A DNA stretch of 64,000 bases from Myxococcus xanthus (GTDB taxonomy: Bacteria > Myxococcota > Myxococcia > Myxococcales > Myxococcaceae): assembly GCF_900106535.1 (NCBI RefSeq), contig NZ_FNOH01000015.1, positions 1 to 64,000 of the forward strand, given 5' to 3'. Of this stretch, positions 20,801 to 32,962 are shown piece after piece. Position numbers and translations under genes: made by a program. Position 1 is the first letter of the stretch; each line of letters starts with the position of its first letter. The notes under the pieces were generated by a model. It had not been told where the DNA came from, did not search any database, and saw only the letters and a program-made list of their open reading frames with translations.

Positions 20801-22208
20801 CCACGGCGATGGCATCCGGCCGCGCACGGGCCTGCTCCTTGAAGAGCTCCAGCACGGGCCGTTGCGGAATCGGCAGGGGCCCGCCATCCACGACGGAGGG
20901 CCGCGCGGGGGCAGGTGCCGCGCGCACGGGCTGCTCGGGCGAGGCCACCAGTGACTCCAACAACTGGAGGAAGCCGAGCTGGTGGGCGTCCAGGACGTCG
21001 GGGCTGTAGCAGGCGGGGTTCGCGTCGAAGTCCACGCGCAGTCCGCTGCCATCGGAGCGGGCGTACATGCCGATGGACAGGTCCTCGACGGGACCCGCGG
21101 AGAGGTTGTGGGCGAAGGCCGGCATCCCCGCGAAGCGCAGGGCGTAGTCGAACGGCATGATGTTGACCACGGGGCCGAACAGCCGCCGCTGGCCGCCCAC
21201 GCGCTTCAAGTCGCGGCGAAGCTGCTCGTAGCGGTAGCGCAGGTGCGGCCTCATGGCGCGCAGCTCTGCCGCCACGTCACGGGCCATGGCGAACAAGCCG
21301 GCGTCCGGACGCACCGGGACGCGCAGCGGAACGATGTTCATGGCCATGCACGGCACGCGGATGGCGGCCGAGCCCAGGCGGGCCATCACCGGCAGACCCA
21401 GCACGATTTCGGGCGCACCGGTGTGCTGGTGCAGCCAGGCCGCCGTCGCCGCGAGCACCAGGTCCGGCCACGTGAGCCCGGCCTGCTTCGCGGCGGCCTG
21501 CATCCGCTCCAGGTCCGCGGGCGACAGGTGCCGCGTCTGGCGCACGAATCGCGGCGTCATGGGCGCGGGCTCCGCGAGCGTCACCGGCGTGGGGCCATGG
21601 GTGAAGCGCTCCACCCAGAAGGCGTGGTCCGCGGCGTGCTGCACGCCCCCCTGGTAGGCGGCGTCCTCATCGATGACGGCGCGGAGGGAGCCGAACCCGT
21701 TCGTGGCGGGCTTGCCCGTCACCCGGGCCGTGTAGAGGTCCGCCACGCGGCGGGCCACCAGCGAGAAGCCGAAGCCGTCCAGGGCGATGTGGTGGGCCCG
21801 CTGGAACCAGAAGTAACGGTCCGGCGCCGCCTTGAACAGCGCCTCAGCGAACAGCGGGCCCTGGCCCAGGTCCACCGTGCGCGTCAGGTCCTCGTGCATC
21901 CAGATCTGGGCCGCGGCCCAGGGGTCGGGCGTGTGGCTGACGTCGGCGACGTGTAGCTGCCACGACGCGCGGGGCTGCACGAACTGCACGGGGCCGGAGG
22001 CGCCGGGGACGAAGCGCGCGTGGAGCGCCTCCGCCTCGTCGATGGCCTGACGCAAGGCAGACTCGAAGTGCTCCACGACGAGCGGCCCGCGGATTTCGAT
22101 GCACTCACCCGCGTTGTAGATGGCGCTCGTGAGGTCGAACTGCTGGCCGACCCAGATTCCATGCTGGGCCGCGGACAGCGGCCAACCTGCTTCGTGTGTT
22201 TCGCCCAT
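17868..22208 (-). CDS. mxcG: Myxochelin NRPS, condensation-adenylation(Lys)-PCP-reductase
   Basis: The product is 1446 residues. The ATG at 22208 has GGGAG nine bases upstream; an ATG at 22232 is possible but has no clear ribosome site. Domains: condensation (HHIALDG near 140), adenylation (about 440-950), carrier (LGGQSLQS, with Gln where His is usual), and a C-terminal short-chain reductase with the NADPH loop TGATGFVG and a YQQSK active-site motif. Aligning the adenylation pocket to GrsA gives DAEDIGTVVK, a known lysine code. The enzyme is known to attach DHB from MxcF to both amino groups of lysine and to release the thioester by NAD(P)H reduction to an aldehyde, then an alcohol (myxochelin A), or to hand the aldehyde to MxcL. 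Located between mxcF and the DAHP synthase. Confidence 0.96.
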   Translation of the reverse strand: MGETHEAGWPLSAAQHGIWVGQQFDLTSAIYNAGECIEIRGPLVVEHFESALRQAIDEAEALHARFVPGASGPVQFVQPRASWQLHVADVSHTPDPWAAAQIWMHEDLTRTVDLGQGPLFAEALFKAAPDRYFWFQRAHHIALDGFGFSLVARRVADLYTARVTGKPATNGFGSLRAVIDEDAAYQGGVQHAADHAFWVERFTHGPTPVTLAEPAPMTPRFVRQTRHLSPADLERMQAAAKQAGLTWPDLVLAATAAWLHQHTGAPEIVLGLPVMARLGSAAIRVPCMAMNIVPLRVPVRPDAGLFAMARDVAAELRAMRPHLRYRYEQLRRDLKRVGGQRRLFGPVVNIMPFDYALRFAGMPAFAHNLSAGPVEDLSIGMYARSDGSGLRVDFDANPACYSPDVLDAHQLGFLQLLESLVASPEQPVRAAPAPARPSVVDGGPLPIPQRPVLELFKEQARARPDAIAVEHGEHHLTYAALLQSAQALAERLRADGARPDTLVAVSLPRSIDAIVATLGVLFSGAGYLPVDPFGPESRTKAILDDAAPRLTVSSAVKDLTAGMPPQTPGQLAVHRRADPELPTTATQPGAPLAYVIYTSGSTGQPNGVQIDHDALAHFVAGATFRYEVTPEDRVLQFAPLHFDASVEEIFVSLCAGATLVLRTDEMLQSVPRLLEACATHGITLLDLPTAFWHELAYSMSTGAARLPPSLRTVIIGGEAALPERVARWRASAGPKVRLLNTYGPTEATVVATVATLSGGPDVTPAGEDVPIGRPLPGVRAAIADAKGRIVPTGEEGELHLLGGALARGYLGREALTATRFITLDALPGSPRAYRTGDKARLREDGQLVFVGRVDDEFKISGHRIDPSEVETALLGHPGVREAAVVGQVLPSGSRRLCAHVVTTQPAPTVAELRQHLLNGLPAPMVPGTFVFTERLPRTSTGKLDRAELRRLLPTEEAATTTAGTTALERVVLKVWEEVLGVTTTSAQDDFFDLGGQSLQSIQVANRLSIELGREIPVATVFRYPTAAGLAQALEQGTDGASDAGGLTESMLADAVLSEDVVPKLTVASAESPRLRQVVLTGATGFVGAHLLHQLLRQTDARVVCLVRARDEAHALERIQAALASQQLSPEHLTERVVALPSDLTQPWLGLSQARFHGLASECDTVIHNAAVVSVVREYGSLQAVNVRGTRELLRLAAAVRAKPFHYVSTLAVAPQTDLSPDVPEAFVPAHPGLRDGYQQSKWIAERLVEQAGARGLPVAVYRLGRVVGAPDSAIVNPQDLVWRILLAGIPVGALPQLDVAEVWTPVDYVAGAIVRMARDARPPTVFNLCPTPEVKLRELFAWVRDYGYLVEHCPVGEWRNRVAERAGTGENQSTLAFFDLRSGTDVPAFGLGPIRCERVHQALEGTGITCPPTDRALLYRYLDYCIARGLLPPVPATRLPTETALP

Positions 22209-22268
22209 CGCCAGGGACTCCCGTGTGTTCATGCGTCAGGGGCGCGAGGTGACTCGCGCACGGCGGAG

Positions 22269-23168
22269 CTACGCGGCGTTCCGGGAAGCGGGCGTGTTGC
22301 CCAGGGAGAGCAGCGTGAACCAGTCGGCGAGCGTCGGCCGTTCGGCCAGCTCCACGAAGGTGGTCTCCGCGCCAGCGGCCCGCCACTTCTCCACCAGCGT
22401 CATCAGCCGGATGGAGTCCATTCCGCGCTCGAGCAGGTTGTCGTCGTCACCCAGCGCCTCCGGCGACTCCTGGAGCAGCTCCGCCACCTCTGCGCGCACC
22501 TGCTCGCGGGTGAGTGTGCTGGACGTGGAGACGGGGCCCAGCGCGTCGAGCACCTGCTGCGTGGTGGTGGTGACGGCGCACAGCTGGGCTGCGTAGCTCA
22601 ACGCGAGCTGGTGGTGCGCCAGGGAGAAGTCACCCAGCGCGTCGGCGATGAGGAAGGGCCGCACGTCGCTCATGAAGGCGTCGCTGGCCGTCTGCAGGCA
22701 GCCGATGTGCGCGTAGATACCGGAGATGAGGATCTGATCGCGGCCCAGCTTCTTCATCTGGTCCATCAGGTCCGTCTTGCGGAACGCGCTGTAGCGCCAC
22801 TTGGTGAGCTGGATGTCGCCTTCGGCGGGCGTCAGCGCGTCGATGATGCGCTTCTGGTCCGGTCCGCCGTTGATGCCGCCGCCCCAGAAGTCCAGCAGCA
22901 GGCCGCGCTGCTCGGGCGTCTGGCCACCCGGTTGGGCCGAGTACACGACGGGGATGCCCAGCGCCGTGCAGTGCTGCCGCAGCCGCTGGATGTTGGCGAC
23001 CAGCTCCGTCACGGGCGACTGGCCCTGCGTGAAGGCCTCCACGAAGTAGCGCTGCATGTCGTGGATGAGCAGTACGGCGCGGCTCGGGTCCGGCGTCCAG
23101 GAGACCTTGTTCTTCGGCAGGTCGGTGGTGCCGGGCATGGGATAGGGAGCGATGGCGGGGAGCGCCAT
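22269..23168 (-). CDS. mxcF: Isochorismatase / aryl carrier protein (EntB-like)
   Basis: The product is 299 residues. ATG start preceded by AAGGA. The N-terminal 205 residues form an isochorismatase: IHDMQ (Asp37), LTKWRYSAF (Lys123) and the HIGC loop (Gly156-Cys157) fall at the same positions as in E. coli EntB, which hydrolyses isochorismate to 2,3-dihydro-2,3-dihydroxybenzoate and pyruvate. The C-terminal 85 residues are an aryl carrier domain with the phosphopantetheine serine in GMDSIRL (Ser252). It therefore makes the DHB precursor and later carries activated DHB for MxcG. Twelve bases separate it from the mxcE stop. Confidence 0.96.
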   Translation of the reverse strand: MALPAIAPYPMPGTTDLPKNKVSWTPDPSRAVLLIHDMQRYFVEAFTQGQSPVTELVANIQRLRQHCTALGIPVVYSAQPGGQTPEQRGLLLDFWGGGINGGPDQKRIIDALTPAEGDIQLTKWRYSAFRKTDLMDQMKKLGRDQILISGIYAHIGCLQTASDAFMSDVRPFLIADALGDFSLAHHQLALSYAAQLCAVTTTTQQVLDALGPVSTSSTLTREQVRAEVAELLQESPEALGDDDNLLERGMDSIRLMTLVEKWRAAGAETTFVELAERPTLADWFTLLSLGNTPASRNAA

Positions 23169-23180
23169 GGGGAGTTCCTT

Positions 23181-24823
<1,643 letters not shown>

Positions 24824-24827
<4 letters not shown>

Positions 24828-26032
24828 GACTGCACCCCGGCACCGTGGCCCAGGCCCATGGCGTGGAGCATGGTGCGGAACTTGGCCTCGGTCTCCGCCA
24901 GCTCGGACTCGGGCGTGGAGCCCACCACGATGCCCGCGCCCGCGAAGATGCGCAGGGTGCGCTCACTGGCCTCCGCGCAACGGATGGTCACCGCCCACTG
25001 CCCATCACCCGTGGCGTCGCACCAGCCCACCGTGCCGGTGTAGTAGCCGCGCTCGAAGGGCTCGATGGAGCCAATCGCCTCGTGCGCCAGCCGTGTAGGA
25101 TAGCCGCACACCGCCGGCGTCGGGTGCATGGCCGCCGCCAGCGTCAGCGAGGAGATGGAGGGGTCGGCCAGCTCACCGGTGATGCGGCTGGACAGGTGCC
25201 ACATGGTGGCGGTGTTCACGAGCGACGGACCGGCGGGCACGTTCAGCGTCTTGCAGTACGGCCGCAGCGCCTCCGCGACGGCGTCGATGACCACCGCGTG
25301 CTCGTGCAGGTCCTTGGGCGACTTCAGCAGCGCGGCGGCGCGCTCCTGGTCCTCCAGCGGATCCGCGCTGCGGGCCGCGGAGCCGGCCAGGGGATTGGCG
25401 ACCACCTGGAACCCGGAGCGGGACACGAGCAGCTCGGGGCTGGCGCCAATGAGCGTGCGAAGTCCCGCGCCGCGGGTCCCATCCTGCTGGGGGAGGTCGG
25501 CGGCGAAGGTGTAGCCCGACGGGTTGCGCTGCGCGAGGTTGCGCAGCAGCTGCCGCAGGTCGATGGGGGCGGCGGCGTTGAGGTGCAGCGAACGTGACAG
25601 CACCACCTTCTGGAGCGGCCCGCTCTGCATCAGCTTCAGGGCCTGCGCGACGCCGTTCAGGTACGCGGCGGGCTCCGGCACCGGCTGGACGGTGTAGCTG
25701 GCGCTGAACGGCCGCTGCACCGGGACGTCCTTGTCGAACACCAGCGGCCCGGCGCGCTGGAGCGTCAGCGGCACCACGAGCTGTGCGGGTACCGAGCCGT
25801 CGAAGGGCACCGCGCCCACCGCCACGGGGATGTCGTGGTCGGCCTGGCGCGCGTCATTCAGCACCGCCGTCACGCGCACGGGGAGCCGCGCCAGGGCATC
25901 CGCGCCGCCCTGGTGTGGCACGGTAGCAAAGGTGCCGCGCGCCAGCAGCGTGCGGCGCGGCGTGGCGAAGAAGAACGAAGAGCCAGCCTCGTAGCTCTCG
26001 AGCAACTGCGCGGCGAGTGTCTGCGGTCCCAT
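24824..26032 (-). CDS. mxcD: Isochorismate synthase (EntC-like)
   Basis: The product is 402 residues. The ATG beginning MGPQTLAAQ is preceded by GGAACA; extra upstream codons in the open frame have no good ribosome site. It is a chorismate-utilising enzyme: PLQKVVLSR contains the general base lysine, then [10 protein letters not shown], a SPKDLHEH helix, [10 protein letters not shown] and the C-terminal PTPAVCGYP / GYYTGTVGW segments that bind Mg2+ and substrate. It converts chorismate to isochorismate, the entry step to DHB. First gene of the mxcD-E-F-G-DAHPS-K-L run, with its own Fur-like box 83 bases upstream. Confidence 0.95.
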
Positions 26033-26114
26033 GGGGTGTTCCTGTTCCTTCGGCTCAGCGGGCGTCATGCACAGGGCGCCACATGGCGGCGCCTCGGTGG
26101 TAGTTGGTGAATTG

Positions 26115-26133
26115 GATCCTAGTAATCATTATC
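26115..26133 (-). promoter_or_regulatory. Fur-box-like operator upstream of mxcD
   Basis: GATCCTAGTAATCATTATC matches 15 of 19 positions of the Fur consensus, with one perfect half (TAATCATTATC). On the minus strand it lies in the 147-base gap between mxcC and mxcD, overlapping a possible -35 TTGATA. This suggests that the mxcD-mxcL genes have their own iron-repressed promoter and need not rely on read-through from mxcC. Confidence 0.65.
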
Positions 26134-26179
26134 AACTCCGTGGCGGACGAGGGCCTGGGCGGGCCGCACGAGGGTGGGG

Positions 26180-26953
26180 TCAGGCGTCGAGTGTCGCGCC
26201 CCCGTCGACGCGGAGGTCGTGCAGGGTGATGTGGCGTGCCGCGTCCGAGACGAGGAACCGCACCGCGTTGGCGATGTCCTCGGGGGTGGCGATGCGTTGC
26301 AGGGGGATGCCCAGGCGATAGGCCTCGGGCGAGCCGGCAATCACCGCCTGCGCGCCGGAGTCATCCGCCCAGAGCGCGCGCTGCATGGCGGTGTCCGTGG
26401 AGCCGGGGGACACGACGTTGCAGCGGATGCCGTGCGGGGCCAGCTCCAGGCCCAGGCACTTGGTGAACATGCTGGAGGCGGCCTTGGAGGCGGCGTACGC
26501 GGCCATCTGCGTGCGGGGCACGGCGGCGGCGTTGGAGCCCACGGTGACGATGACACCGCTTCGGCGGGGCACCATGCGCCGGGCCACGGCGCGGGACACC
26601 TGGAACACGCCCAGCGTGTTGACGGAGAAGGTGAACGCCCAGTCCTCGTCGCTGTAGGACAGGATGGGGCCCGTGCGCAGGACGCCCGCCACGTTGGCCA
26701 GCACCTCGATAGGGCCCAGCTCCCGCTCGATGCGCTCCACCACGGCGTCGACCGCGGCGACATCACTCACGCTGGCCGGGTAGGCCACCGCGTGTTGATG
26801 CTTCTGCCGGAGCTCGGCCACGAGGGCGCTCAGGCCGTCCGCGTTGGTGTCGACCGCGGCGATGAGGGCTTCGCCCGCCAGCGCACGTGCCACTGCCGCG
26901 CCAATACCTTGTGCGGCACCTGTGACGAGTGCCACCCGGGTGGGCGTTCCCAT
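26180..26953 (-). CDS. mxcC: 2,3-dihydro-2,3-dihydroxybenzoate dehydrogenase (EntA-like)
   Basis: The product is 257 residues, a classical short-chain dehydrogenase. It shows the NAD(P)-binding [12 protein letters not shown] (residues about 11-22), NVAG, the catalytic VGSNAA serine region, YAASKAA with Tyr and Lys, and PGSTDT after strand 6. The ATG has an excellent AAGGAGG seven bases upstream. It oxidises 2,3-dihydro-2,3-dihydroxybenzoate to 2,3-dihydroxybenzoate using NAD+. It is transcribed leftwards from the double Fur-box region at 27006-27030, as a separate unit or with read-through into mxcD. Confidence 0.95.
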   Translation of the reverse strand: MGTPTRVALVTGAAQGIGAAVARALAGEALIAAVDTNADGLSALVAELRQKHQHAVAYPASVSDVAAVDAVVERIERELGPIEVLANVAGVLRTGPILSYSDEDWAFTFSVNTLGVFQVSRAVARRMVPRRSGVIVTVGSNAAAVPRTQMAAYAASKAASSMFTKCLGLELAPHGIRCNVVSPGSTDTAMQRALWADDSGAQAVIAGSPEAYRLGIPLQRIATPEDIANAVRFLVSDAARHITLHDLRVDGGATLDA

Positions 26954-27005
26954 GTCCCTGCTCCTCCTTCTGGATGCCTGCGCCCGCTTGTTGCGTCCGT
27001 AAGTA

Positions 27006-27030
27006 GATAATGAGAATGATTTTCATTATC
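27006..27030 (-). promoter_or_regulatory. Two overlapping Fur-box-like 19-mers upstream of mxcC
   Basis: GATAATGAGAATGATTTTC (27006-27024) and GAGAATGATTTTCATTATC (27012-27030) each match 16 of 19 positions of the Fur consensus and overlap with a 6-base offset, the spacing expected when two Fur dimers bind one site. The array is 53 bases upstream of the mxcC start. It also lies 287 bases before the divergent permease gene, which might be affected. Confidence 0.78.
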
Positions 27031-27316
27031 GAGTCGGCGCAGATATGTGCCACGCAGCGTCAGGGGTGTCAAGAAGGGAAGTAAGGGATTGCGGGTAACG
27101 CATATTGCAATGGCCGCGCGGTCGGGCTGTCACGCATCGGGTTCCACCGTGGCGCCACGCTTCTTTTGGCCGCGTTGGAAGCGGACCGGGCTCTTGTCCG
27201 ATGATGGGATTTCGCGTGCCACAGGCGAACGCGAATCACGTCCCGGCCGGGTGTACGAAGGGCCCTGTCAGGCGCGACGTTGGATGGCGTTGGAGTTGCA
27301 GTGGAGTCTGTCCTTC

Positions 27317-29704
27317 ATGTCCCAGCTTCTTCAGGACGTTCGATTGTCCCTGCGTCGCATGCGGCGCGAGGCCACATTCACGCTGGTCATCATCACCACG
27401 CTTGCGCTGGCCATTGGCGCCACCACCGCCGTCTTCAGCGCGGTGTACCAGGTGTTACTGCGGCCGTTGCCGTACCGGGCGCCGGAGCAGTTGGTGTCGC
27501 TGTACCAGTCGACGCCCCAGCGCGAGCGGCTGGGCGTGTCGCTGCAGTCACTCCAGGCCTGGCGCGAGCGTGCGTTTGCGCTCCAAGGACTGGAGGGGCT
27601 GTCGATCCGCGACATCACCTTGGCGGGTGACGGCGAGCTGGAGCGGGTGCGGGCGGGGCGGGCAACAGCGGGCTTGTTCTCGCTCCTGGGCGTGCGGCCC
27701 TTGCTCGGACAGGACTTCCGCGCGGACAGGGACGCCAATGGCCTGCTCCTGTCGCATGCGCTGTGGCAGCGGCGCTTCGGTGGCCGCCCGGACGTGGTGG
27801 GACAGACGTTGATGGTGGATGACCAGCTCCACACGGTGGTGGGGGTATTGCCCGCGGGTTTCCGCTTCGCACCGGACGTGGAGGCGTGGAAGCCGTTGGT
27901 CCTGGGGACGGATGAGTCGGCCGGAGGGGTGTGGCTGCGCGTGGTGGGGCGCCTGCGCGAAGGCGTGTCCGCGGAGCAGGCACGCACGGAGATGACGGCC
28001 CTGGGCGCCGCGCTGGTGCGCGAGCCGGGCTTCACGGAGGAGCCTGCTGGGGTGCGGCTGGTGCCCTTGCACACGCAGGTGGTGGAGGGCTCCCAGGCGC
28101 GGCTGTGGCTCCTGGCCGGCGTCGTGGCGTTGGTGCTGCTGGTGGCCTGCGCCAACGTGGCCAACCTGTTGCTGGCGCGGGCTTCCGCGCGGGAGCGCGA
28201 GGTGTCAGTGCGCGCCGCCCTGGGCGCGGGCCGAGGGCGGCTGGTGCGGCAGTTCCTGGTGGAGAGCGGGATGCTGGCGCTCGTGGGCGGCGCCGCCGGA
28301 CTGGTCCTGGCGATGTGGGGCATGGATCTGCTGCGCGCGCTCATGCCGCCTCAGTTCGTGGATGCCGAGGCTCTCCGCCTGCAGCCGCATGTCCTGGGCA
28401 TCGCGCTGGTTCTCTCGGTGGTGACCAGCCTGCTCTTTGGCCTGGTCCCCGCGCTGCGGGTGTCGCGCGCGGATGCGCGGGGCGCGCTGGGCGGGCTGCG
28501 AGGTGGCGCAGGGGCCACGCGGGGCGAAGGCGGGCGCGTGGTGCTGGTGGTCGCGCAGGTGGCCTTGGCACTGATTCCGCTGGTGGGCGCGGGCCTGATG
28601 CTGCGCACCGTCCATGCCTTGAGCGTGGTGCCGCTGGGCTTCAATCCCCAGGGCGTCACCGTGGTGGACCTCTCCCTGCCATCGGCGAAGTACCGGGACG
28701 AGACCGTCCAACGGGCCCTCTTCTCCAGCGTGTTGGAGCGGGTGCGCGCGCTTCCAGGCGTGACGTCCGCGGGCATGTCCAGCACGGTGCCCCTGTGGGG
28801 ACGCAATGGTCTGGCGCCGGTGCTGCTGCCGGGCGAGGCGGCATCACAGGCGGACTCCCGGGAGTTGGTCCACTTCCGCACCACCAGCGACGGCTACTTC
28901 AACACCCTGGGCATCCCGCTGAAGGAAGGGCGCACCATCGAAGCCTGGAATGGGCCGGGCACCGCGCCGGTGGTCGTGGTGAACGAGACGTTCGCCCGGC
29001 GCTACTTCCCCGGGCGGAGCGCGGTGGGACAGCGCGTGCAACTGGTGCTCGACGGTGAGGCCTTCCGCGAAATCGTGGGCGTGGTGGGGGATGTCCAGCA
29101 CAACAGCCTGGATGCGCCCCCGGTCAGCGAAGCCTTCGTCCCCATGGGACAGCTCTGGGGACTGCACATGCTGCTCACCGTGCGAGCCTCGCAGGACGCT
29201 GTTGCGCTTGTCCCGGTGCTGCGCGAGCAGCTTCGCGCCGTGGCCCCCGAGCTCCCGAGAGTCTCCGTGCGCTCTCTGGAATCGGTCGTGGACGCCAGCC
29301 TGGGCCACACGAAGGTGCTGGGTTCGCTGCTGGTGGCCCTGGCGGTGCTGGGGCTGGTGCTCGCGGGCGTGGGGCTCTACGGCGTGTTGTCCTATTCGGT
29401 CAGTCAGCGGACGCGCGAGCTGGGCATCCGCATGGCATTGGGCGCGACCGGGCAATATCTGGTGTGGCGCGTGGTGGGGCAGGGGCTTCGGATGGCCGTG
29501 GCCGGCGTCCTCCTGGGGCTTGTCGGCGCCGCCGTGTTCGCGCGCAGCCTGTCCAGTGTCCTGTATGGCGTGAGCGCGTTCGACATCGTCACCTTCGCGG
29601 CCGTGCCCGTGCTGCTCGCCGCAGTGGCGTTGCTGGCCAGTTGGCTGCCCGCGCGCCGCGTCACCCGCGTGCCGCTGCACGAGGCGCTGCGCTCGGACGA
29701 CTGA
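27317..29704 (+). CDS. MacB/FtsX-type ABC permease (ADOP family), no ATPase
   Basis: The product is 795 residues. ATG at 27317 (MSQLLQDVRLSLRR) has GGAG ten bases upstream and gives the typical N-terminus of the family; the open frame extends much further up but without coding signs. The first helix (TFTLVIITTLALAIG) is followed by a MacB periplasmic core domain, then an FtsX permease block with helices around 280, 330 and 375. A second core and FtsX block ends at the C-terminus (VPLHEALRSD). This internal duplication, with no linked ATP-binding gene, is the ADOP (acidobacterial duplicated orphan permease) pattern. Probable role: export or envelope remodelling with an unlinked ATPase. It is next to, but divergent from, the myxochelin genes. 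Confidence 0.88.
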   Translation: MSQLLQDVRLSLRRMRREATFTLVIITTLALAIGATTAVFSAVYQVLLRPLPYRAPEQLVSLYQSTPQRERLGVSLQSLQAWRERAFALQGLEGLSIRDITLAGDGELERVRAGRATAGLFSLLGVRPLLGQDFRADRDANGLLLSHALWQRRFGGRPDVVGQTLMVDDQLHTVVGVLPAGFRFAPDVEAWKPLVLGTDESAGGVWLRVVGRLREGVSAEQARTEMTALGAALVREPGFTEEPAGVRLVPLHTQVVEGSQARLWLLAGVVALVLLVACANVANLLLARASAREREVSVRAALGAGRGRLVRQFLVESGMLALVGGAAGLVLAMWGMDLLRALMPPQFVDAEALRLQPHVLGIALVLSVVTSLLFGLVPALRVSRADARGALGGLRGGAGATRGEGGRVVLVVAQVALALIPLVGAGLMLRTVHALSVVPLGFNPQGVTVVDLSLPSAKYRDETVQRALFSSVLERVRALPGVTSAGMSSTVPLWGRNGLAPVLLPGEAASQADSRELVHFRTTSDGYFNTLGIPLKEGRTIEAWNGPGTAPVVVVNETFARRYFPGRSAVGQRVQLVLDGEAFREIVGVVGDVQHNSLDAPPVSEAFVPMGQLWGLHMLLTVRASQDAVALVPVLREQLRAVAPELPRVSVRSLESVVDASLGHTKVLGSLLVALAVLGLVLAGVGLYGVLSYSVSQRTRELGIRMALGATGQYLVWRVVGQGLRMAVAGVLLGLVGAAVFARSLSSVLYGVSAFDIVTFAAVPVLLAAVALLASWLPARRVTRVPLHEALRSDD

Positions 29705-29791
29705 GGAAGTCTCCGGGACGTTCGATGCACGCTATCGGCGATTCGCGAGCCGGCTTAGGACTGGGGACAACCTGGCTGGAGGTGCCGCGCG

Positions 29792-30373
29792 ATGAGGAAG
29801 GTGAGTCCCACCGGAAAGCCCGTGCCGGGAAACCGTGGTGCCCTGGTGGCAGTCTTGCAGCGGGACTTGTCGGGCACCCTCCGGATGGGGACCGTCTTCG
29901 GTGTCCTCGGGCTGGTGGCCGTCGTGGCTGGCTGGACGTCCATGGAGCAACTGATTGACGCCGGGCGTCGTGAGTTGGCGTATCGCGTGTTGCTCGTCTT
30001 CTTGGGGGTGCCCGCCATCATGGGTGGGCTGCTGTGCTGGTGGCTCGCGCCCCGCAAAACGCGCAGGCTCGTGCGAAGCGTGGAATCGGACGAGCGGACC
30101 CCGATGCTGATGTCGGTGGAGCGCAAGGTCTTCGGGAGTGGAAGCGACGAAATCGTCCACTTCGTGGCCACGCTGTACAGCCTGAGCGCCCATCATCTGG
30201 TGTTGAGGGACGTGCGCCTGCGCCACGGGAACAATTGCCTGGCGTATCCCTACGACGAAGGTGTCTCCAAGGTGCCGGTGGATGTCTATGGAAGGCCTGG
30301 CGAAGGGCCGGTCGTCATCGATGCGGGCTGGGGATTCCTGCTCCCCTCCAACCGGACCTATCCCTGGTTCTAG
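29792..30373 (+). CDS. Unrecognised protein with two membrane segments
   Basis: The product is 193 residues. ATG start with GGAGGT nine bases upstream. Two hydrophobic helices (about residues 35-48 and 66-86, the second rich in Leu/Val then LLCWWLAP) separate a short N-terminal cytoplasmic part from a soluble C-terminal half of about 105 residues that looks beta-rich (VHFVATLYSL, VPVDVYGRPGEG). No family recognised. It lies between two ADOP permease genes, co-directional with the first and convergent with the second (21 bases between stops). Real coding is supported by the ribosome site and third-position GC. Confidence 0.75.
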   Translation: MRKVSPTGKPVPGNRGALVAVLQRDLSGTLRMGTVFGVLGLVAVVAGWTSMEQLIDAGRRELAYRVLLVFLGVPAIMGGLLCWWLAPRKTRRLVRSVESDERTPMLMSVERKVFGSGSDEIVHFVATLYSLSAHHLVLRDVRLRHGNNCLAYPYDEGVSKVPVDVYGRPGEGPVVIDAGWGFLLPSNRTYPWF

Positions 30374-30394
30374 GAGCCCGCGGGCCCGCCTTCC

Positions 30395-32875
30395 TCAGTC
30401 GTACTTGAGCGCGATGATGGGGTCCACGCGCGAGGCACGCAGCGCGGGCACCCAGGTTGCCACCAGTCCCACGCCCAGCAGCACCAGCGGCGCGGCGACG
30501 AAGGACAGCGGGTCCAGGGCGCTGACGCCGTGGACGAAGCCGGACACCACCCGCGTCAGCGCCAGCGCACCCGCGCACCCCAGCACCACCCCGCCCGCCA
30601 CCGAGCCCAGGCCCTGTCGGAGCACCAGCCTCACCACATCGCCCCGCGTAGCGCCGAGCGCCAGTCGCACGCCCATCTCCCGCGTCCGCTGGCTCACCAG
30701 ATAGGACAACACGCCGTAGATGCCCACTGCGGCCAGCGCGAGCGCCAGCGCCGCCATCATCCCCAGCAACATCATGTTGAAGCGCTCGGAGCCGAGCGAG
30801 CGCGCGACGTGGTCCTCCAACTTCAGCGTCTCCATCACCGGTTGCTGCGCGTCCACCGCCCACACCTCGCGCTGGGCGGCCGTTACGATGTCCGCGTGGC
30901 CGCCCCTGGCGCGCACCAGCAGGTTCTGCGGAATCATCCGCACGATCATCGACGCGACGCCCTGCGACATCTGTCCCGGCGGCAGGTACAGCACCGGGGG
31001 AGCCTCGTCATTCAGGCCGTCCTCGCGCACGTCCCGCACCACGCCCACCACGACGCGGGGCACCACGTCCCGGAGGGACGGCACCGAATGCGCCACCCGG
31101 ATGCGCTGGCCGAGGGGGTCCTCGCCCGGCCAGAACCTGCGCGCCGCCGTCTCGTTGATGACCACCACCGGCTCCGTGCCCGCCACGTCGTTCTCCGCCA
31201 GCAGCCGCCCGCGGACGAGGCCGATGCGCATCACACCGAAGTAGTCCGGCGTCACCGGGCGGTACTGCCCCCAGCCCGCGCCGGGGCCGTTGTCATCCCC
31301 CGTGTACTTGCCCTCGATGGAGAACGACATGCTGGGGCCCCGGTCCATGGGCAACGACGTGGCGAACCCGACCGCCTCCACGCCAGGCAACGACCGCACG
31401 CGCTCCACCACCTGCGTCTCGAAGCGCTCCAGTGCCTGCAACGTGCCGTAGCGTCCCTCCGGGAGCGACAGCCGCAGCACGTGGACGCCGTGCGGGTCGA
31501 AGCCCGGCTGCACGCGCTGGAGCGCGGAGAACCCGCGGATGAGCAGCGCCGCGCCCACCAGCAGCATCACCGCCAACGCCACCTGACCCACCACCAGGAA
31601 CGCGCGCGTGCGCCCACCCCCTGGGCCCAGGGTCGCCCGCTGGCTGCCCTCGCGGAGCGCCATCTGGAGGTCCGTGCGCGACGCTTGCCACGCGGGCAAC
31701 AGCCCGAACAACAGGCCCGTGAGGAGCGACGCGGCCAGCGAGAAGCCCAACACCGTGCCATCGATGCCCACCTGCGCGCCCGCGAGCCCTCCGTCCCCGG
31801 GCAGCAGACCCGAGGTGTCCGGCGCCAGCGACAACAACCCGGGCATCACCGCCATGGCCAACAGCACCCCGAGCCCTCCGCCGGCCACGGAGAGCAAGAG
31901 GCTCTCCGTGAGCATCTGCCGCGCGAGCCGCCCCGGCGCCGCGCCCAACGCCGCGCGCACCACCAGTTCGCGGTTGCGCGCCGCCGCCCGCGCGAGCTGG
32001 AGGTTTGCCAGGTTGACACATGCGATGAGCAACACCAGGCTCACCGCGCCCATCAGCACCCAGAGCGCCAACCGCGTGTCGCCCGCGAGGAACGCCCGCA
32101 GGTCCACCGGGGCGAACTCCTGGCCCTCATCAAGCAGGGCCGGGTTCTCCGCGCGCACGCGTCCCCCCAATGTCTCCAGCGCCGCCGCCGCGCCGTCGGT
32201 CGAGATGCCCGGGCGCAGCCTGCCGGTGACGAAGAGGAAGTGGGAGTTGGTCCGGTCCGTGAGGTCGAGCTGGAGCGGCGTCCACAGGTGCACGCCCGTG
32301 GGGTACGCGAACGACGCGGGCGCCACGCCCACCACCGTATAGGGCTCGTCGTTGAGGACGATGGAGCGGCCCACCACGTCCGGCGCGCCGCCGAAGCGCC
32401 GCCGCCACAGGCTCTCGCTGAGGACGACCACGCGAGGCCCGCCCACCACATCCTCCTCCGGCAGGAAGCCGCGTCCCAGCCTCGGCCTCACGCCGAAGGT
32501 CTCGAAGAAGTCCGCCGTCACGCGCATGCCCGGCAATCGCTCCGGCATGCCGTCGCCCACGGCGCTGAAGCCCGAAGGCAGCACCTCGTAGGCCGCGACG
32601 CGCGAGAAGGGCGACCCCTCCGCGGACATCCACACGTATCCGGCGATGGACTGCGACGCCGACCGCCCGTGGTCCTTGGTGACTCGCACCACCTGCATCA
32701 GCCGGTCTGGCTCCGGGTACGGCAGCGGCCGCAGCAGCACTCCGTTCACCACGCTGAAGATGGCCGTGTTCGCCCCGATGGCCAGGGCCAGCGTCAGGAG
32801 ACAGACCAGCGTGAACCCACGATTCTTCAGCAAGAGCCGGAGAGAGAAACGGACATCCTCGATAAGGGCGGACAC
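30395..32875 (-). CDS. Second MacB/FtsX-type ADOP permease
   Basis: The product is 826 residues. GTG at 32875 is preferred: GAGG lies upstream and the protein then begins [21 protein letters not shown], the usual family start; an ATG 57 bases further up is possible. Layout: first helix ([18 protein letters not shown]), MacB-like periplasmic core, three FtsX helices, second core and three more helices ending in the typical DPIIALKYD. It is only distantly similar to the permease at 27317. No ATP-binding subunit is linked. Probably exports peptides or lipids, or rearranges lipoproteins, with an unlinked MacB-type ATPase; substrate unknown. Confidence 0.9.
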   Translation of the reverse strand: MSALIEDVRFSLRLLLKNRGFTLVCLLTLALAIGANTAIFSVVNGVLLRPLPYPEPDRLMQVVRVTKDHGRSASQSIAGYVWMSAEGSPFSRVAAYEVLPSGFSAVGDGMPERLPGMRVTADFFETFGVRPRLGRGFLPEEDVVGGPRVVVLSESLWRRRFGGAPDVVGRSIVLNDEPYTVVGVAPASFAYPTGVHLWTPLQLDLTDRTNSHFLFVTGRLRPGISTDGAAAALETLGGRVRAENPALLDEGQEFAPVDLRAFLAGDTRLALWVLMGAVSLVLLIACVNLANLQLARAAARNRELVVRAALGAAPGRLARQMLTESLLLSVAGGGLGVLLAMAVMPGLLSLAPDTSGLLPGDGGLAGAQVGIDGTVLGFSLAASLLTGLLFGLLPAWQASRTDLQMALREGSQRATLGPGGGRTRAFLVVGQVALAVMLLVGAALLIRGFSALQRVQPGFDPHGVHVLRLSLPEGRYGTLQALERFETQVVERVRSLPGVEAVGFATSLPMDRGPSMSFSIEGKYTGDDNGPGAGWGQYRPVTPDYFGVMRIGLVRGRLLAENDVAGTEPVVVINETAARRFWPGEDPLGQRIRVAHSVPSLRDVVPRVVVGVVRDVREDGLNDEAPPVLYLPPGQMSQGVASMIVRMIPQNLLVRARGGHADIVTAAQREVWAVDAQQPVMETLKLEDHVARSLGSERFNMMLLGMMAALALALAAVGIYGVLSYLVSQRTREMGVRLALGATRGDVVRLVLRQGLGSVAGGVVLGCAGALALTRVVSGFVHGVSALDPLSFVAAPLVLLGVGLVATWVPALRASRVDPIIALKYD

Positions 32876-32962
32876 GGGGGAACCTCGGGGGGCGTGTGTT
32901 TGCCCTACGGCGCACGATGAGGGCCATTGCACTGGCGGCTGGACAAGCGGTGGACCCGCAAC

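Noticed and set aside
26954-27005. Possible riboswitch or attenuator in the mxcC leader
   Set aside because: Only a strong ribosome site and the Fur-like palindromes are seen; no leader peptide or conserved aptamer pattern.
30530-32920. A 796-codon plus-strand open frame opposite the second ADOP permease
   Set aside because: Arg/His-rich translation, no motif, fully overlapped by a well-supported gene on the other strand.
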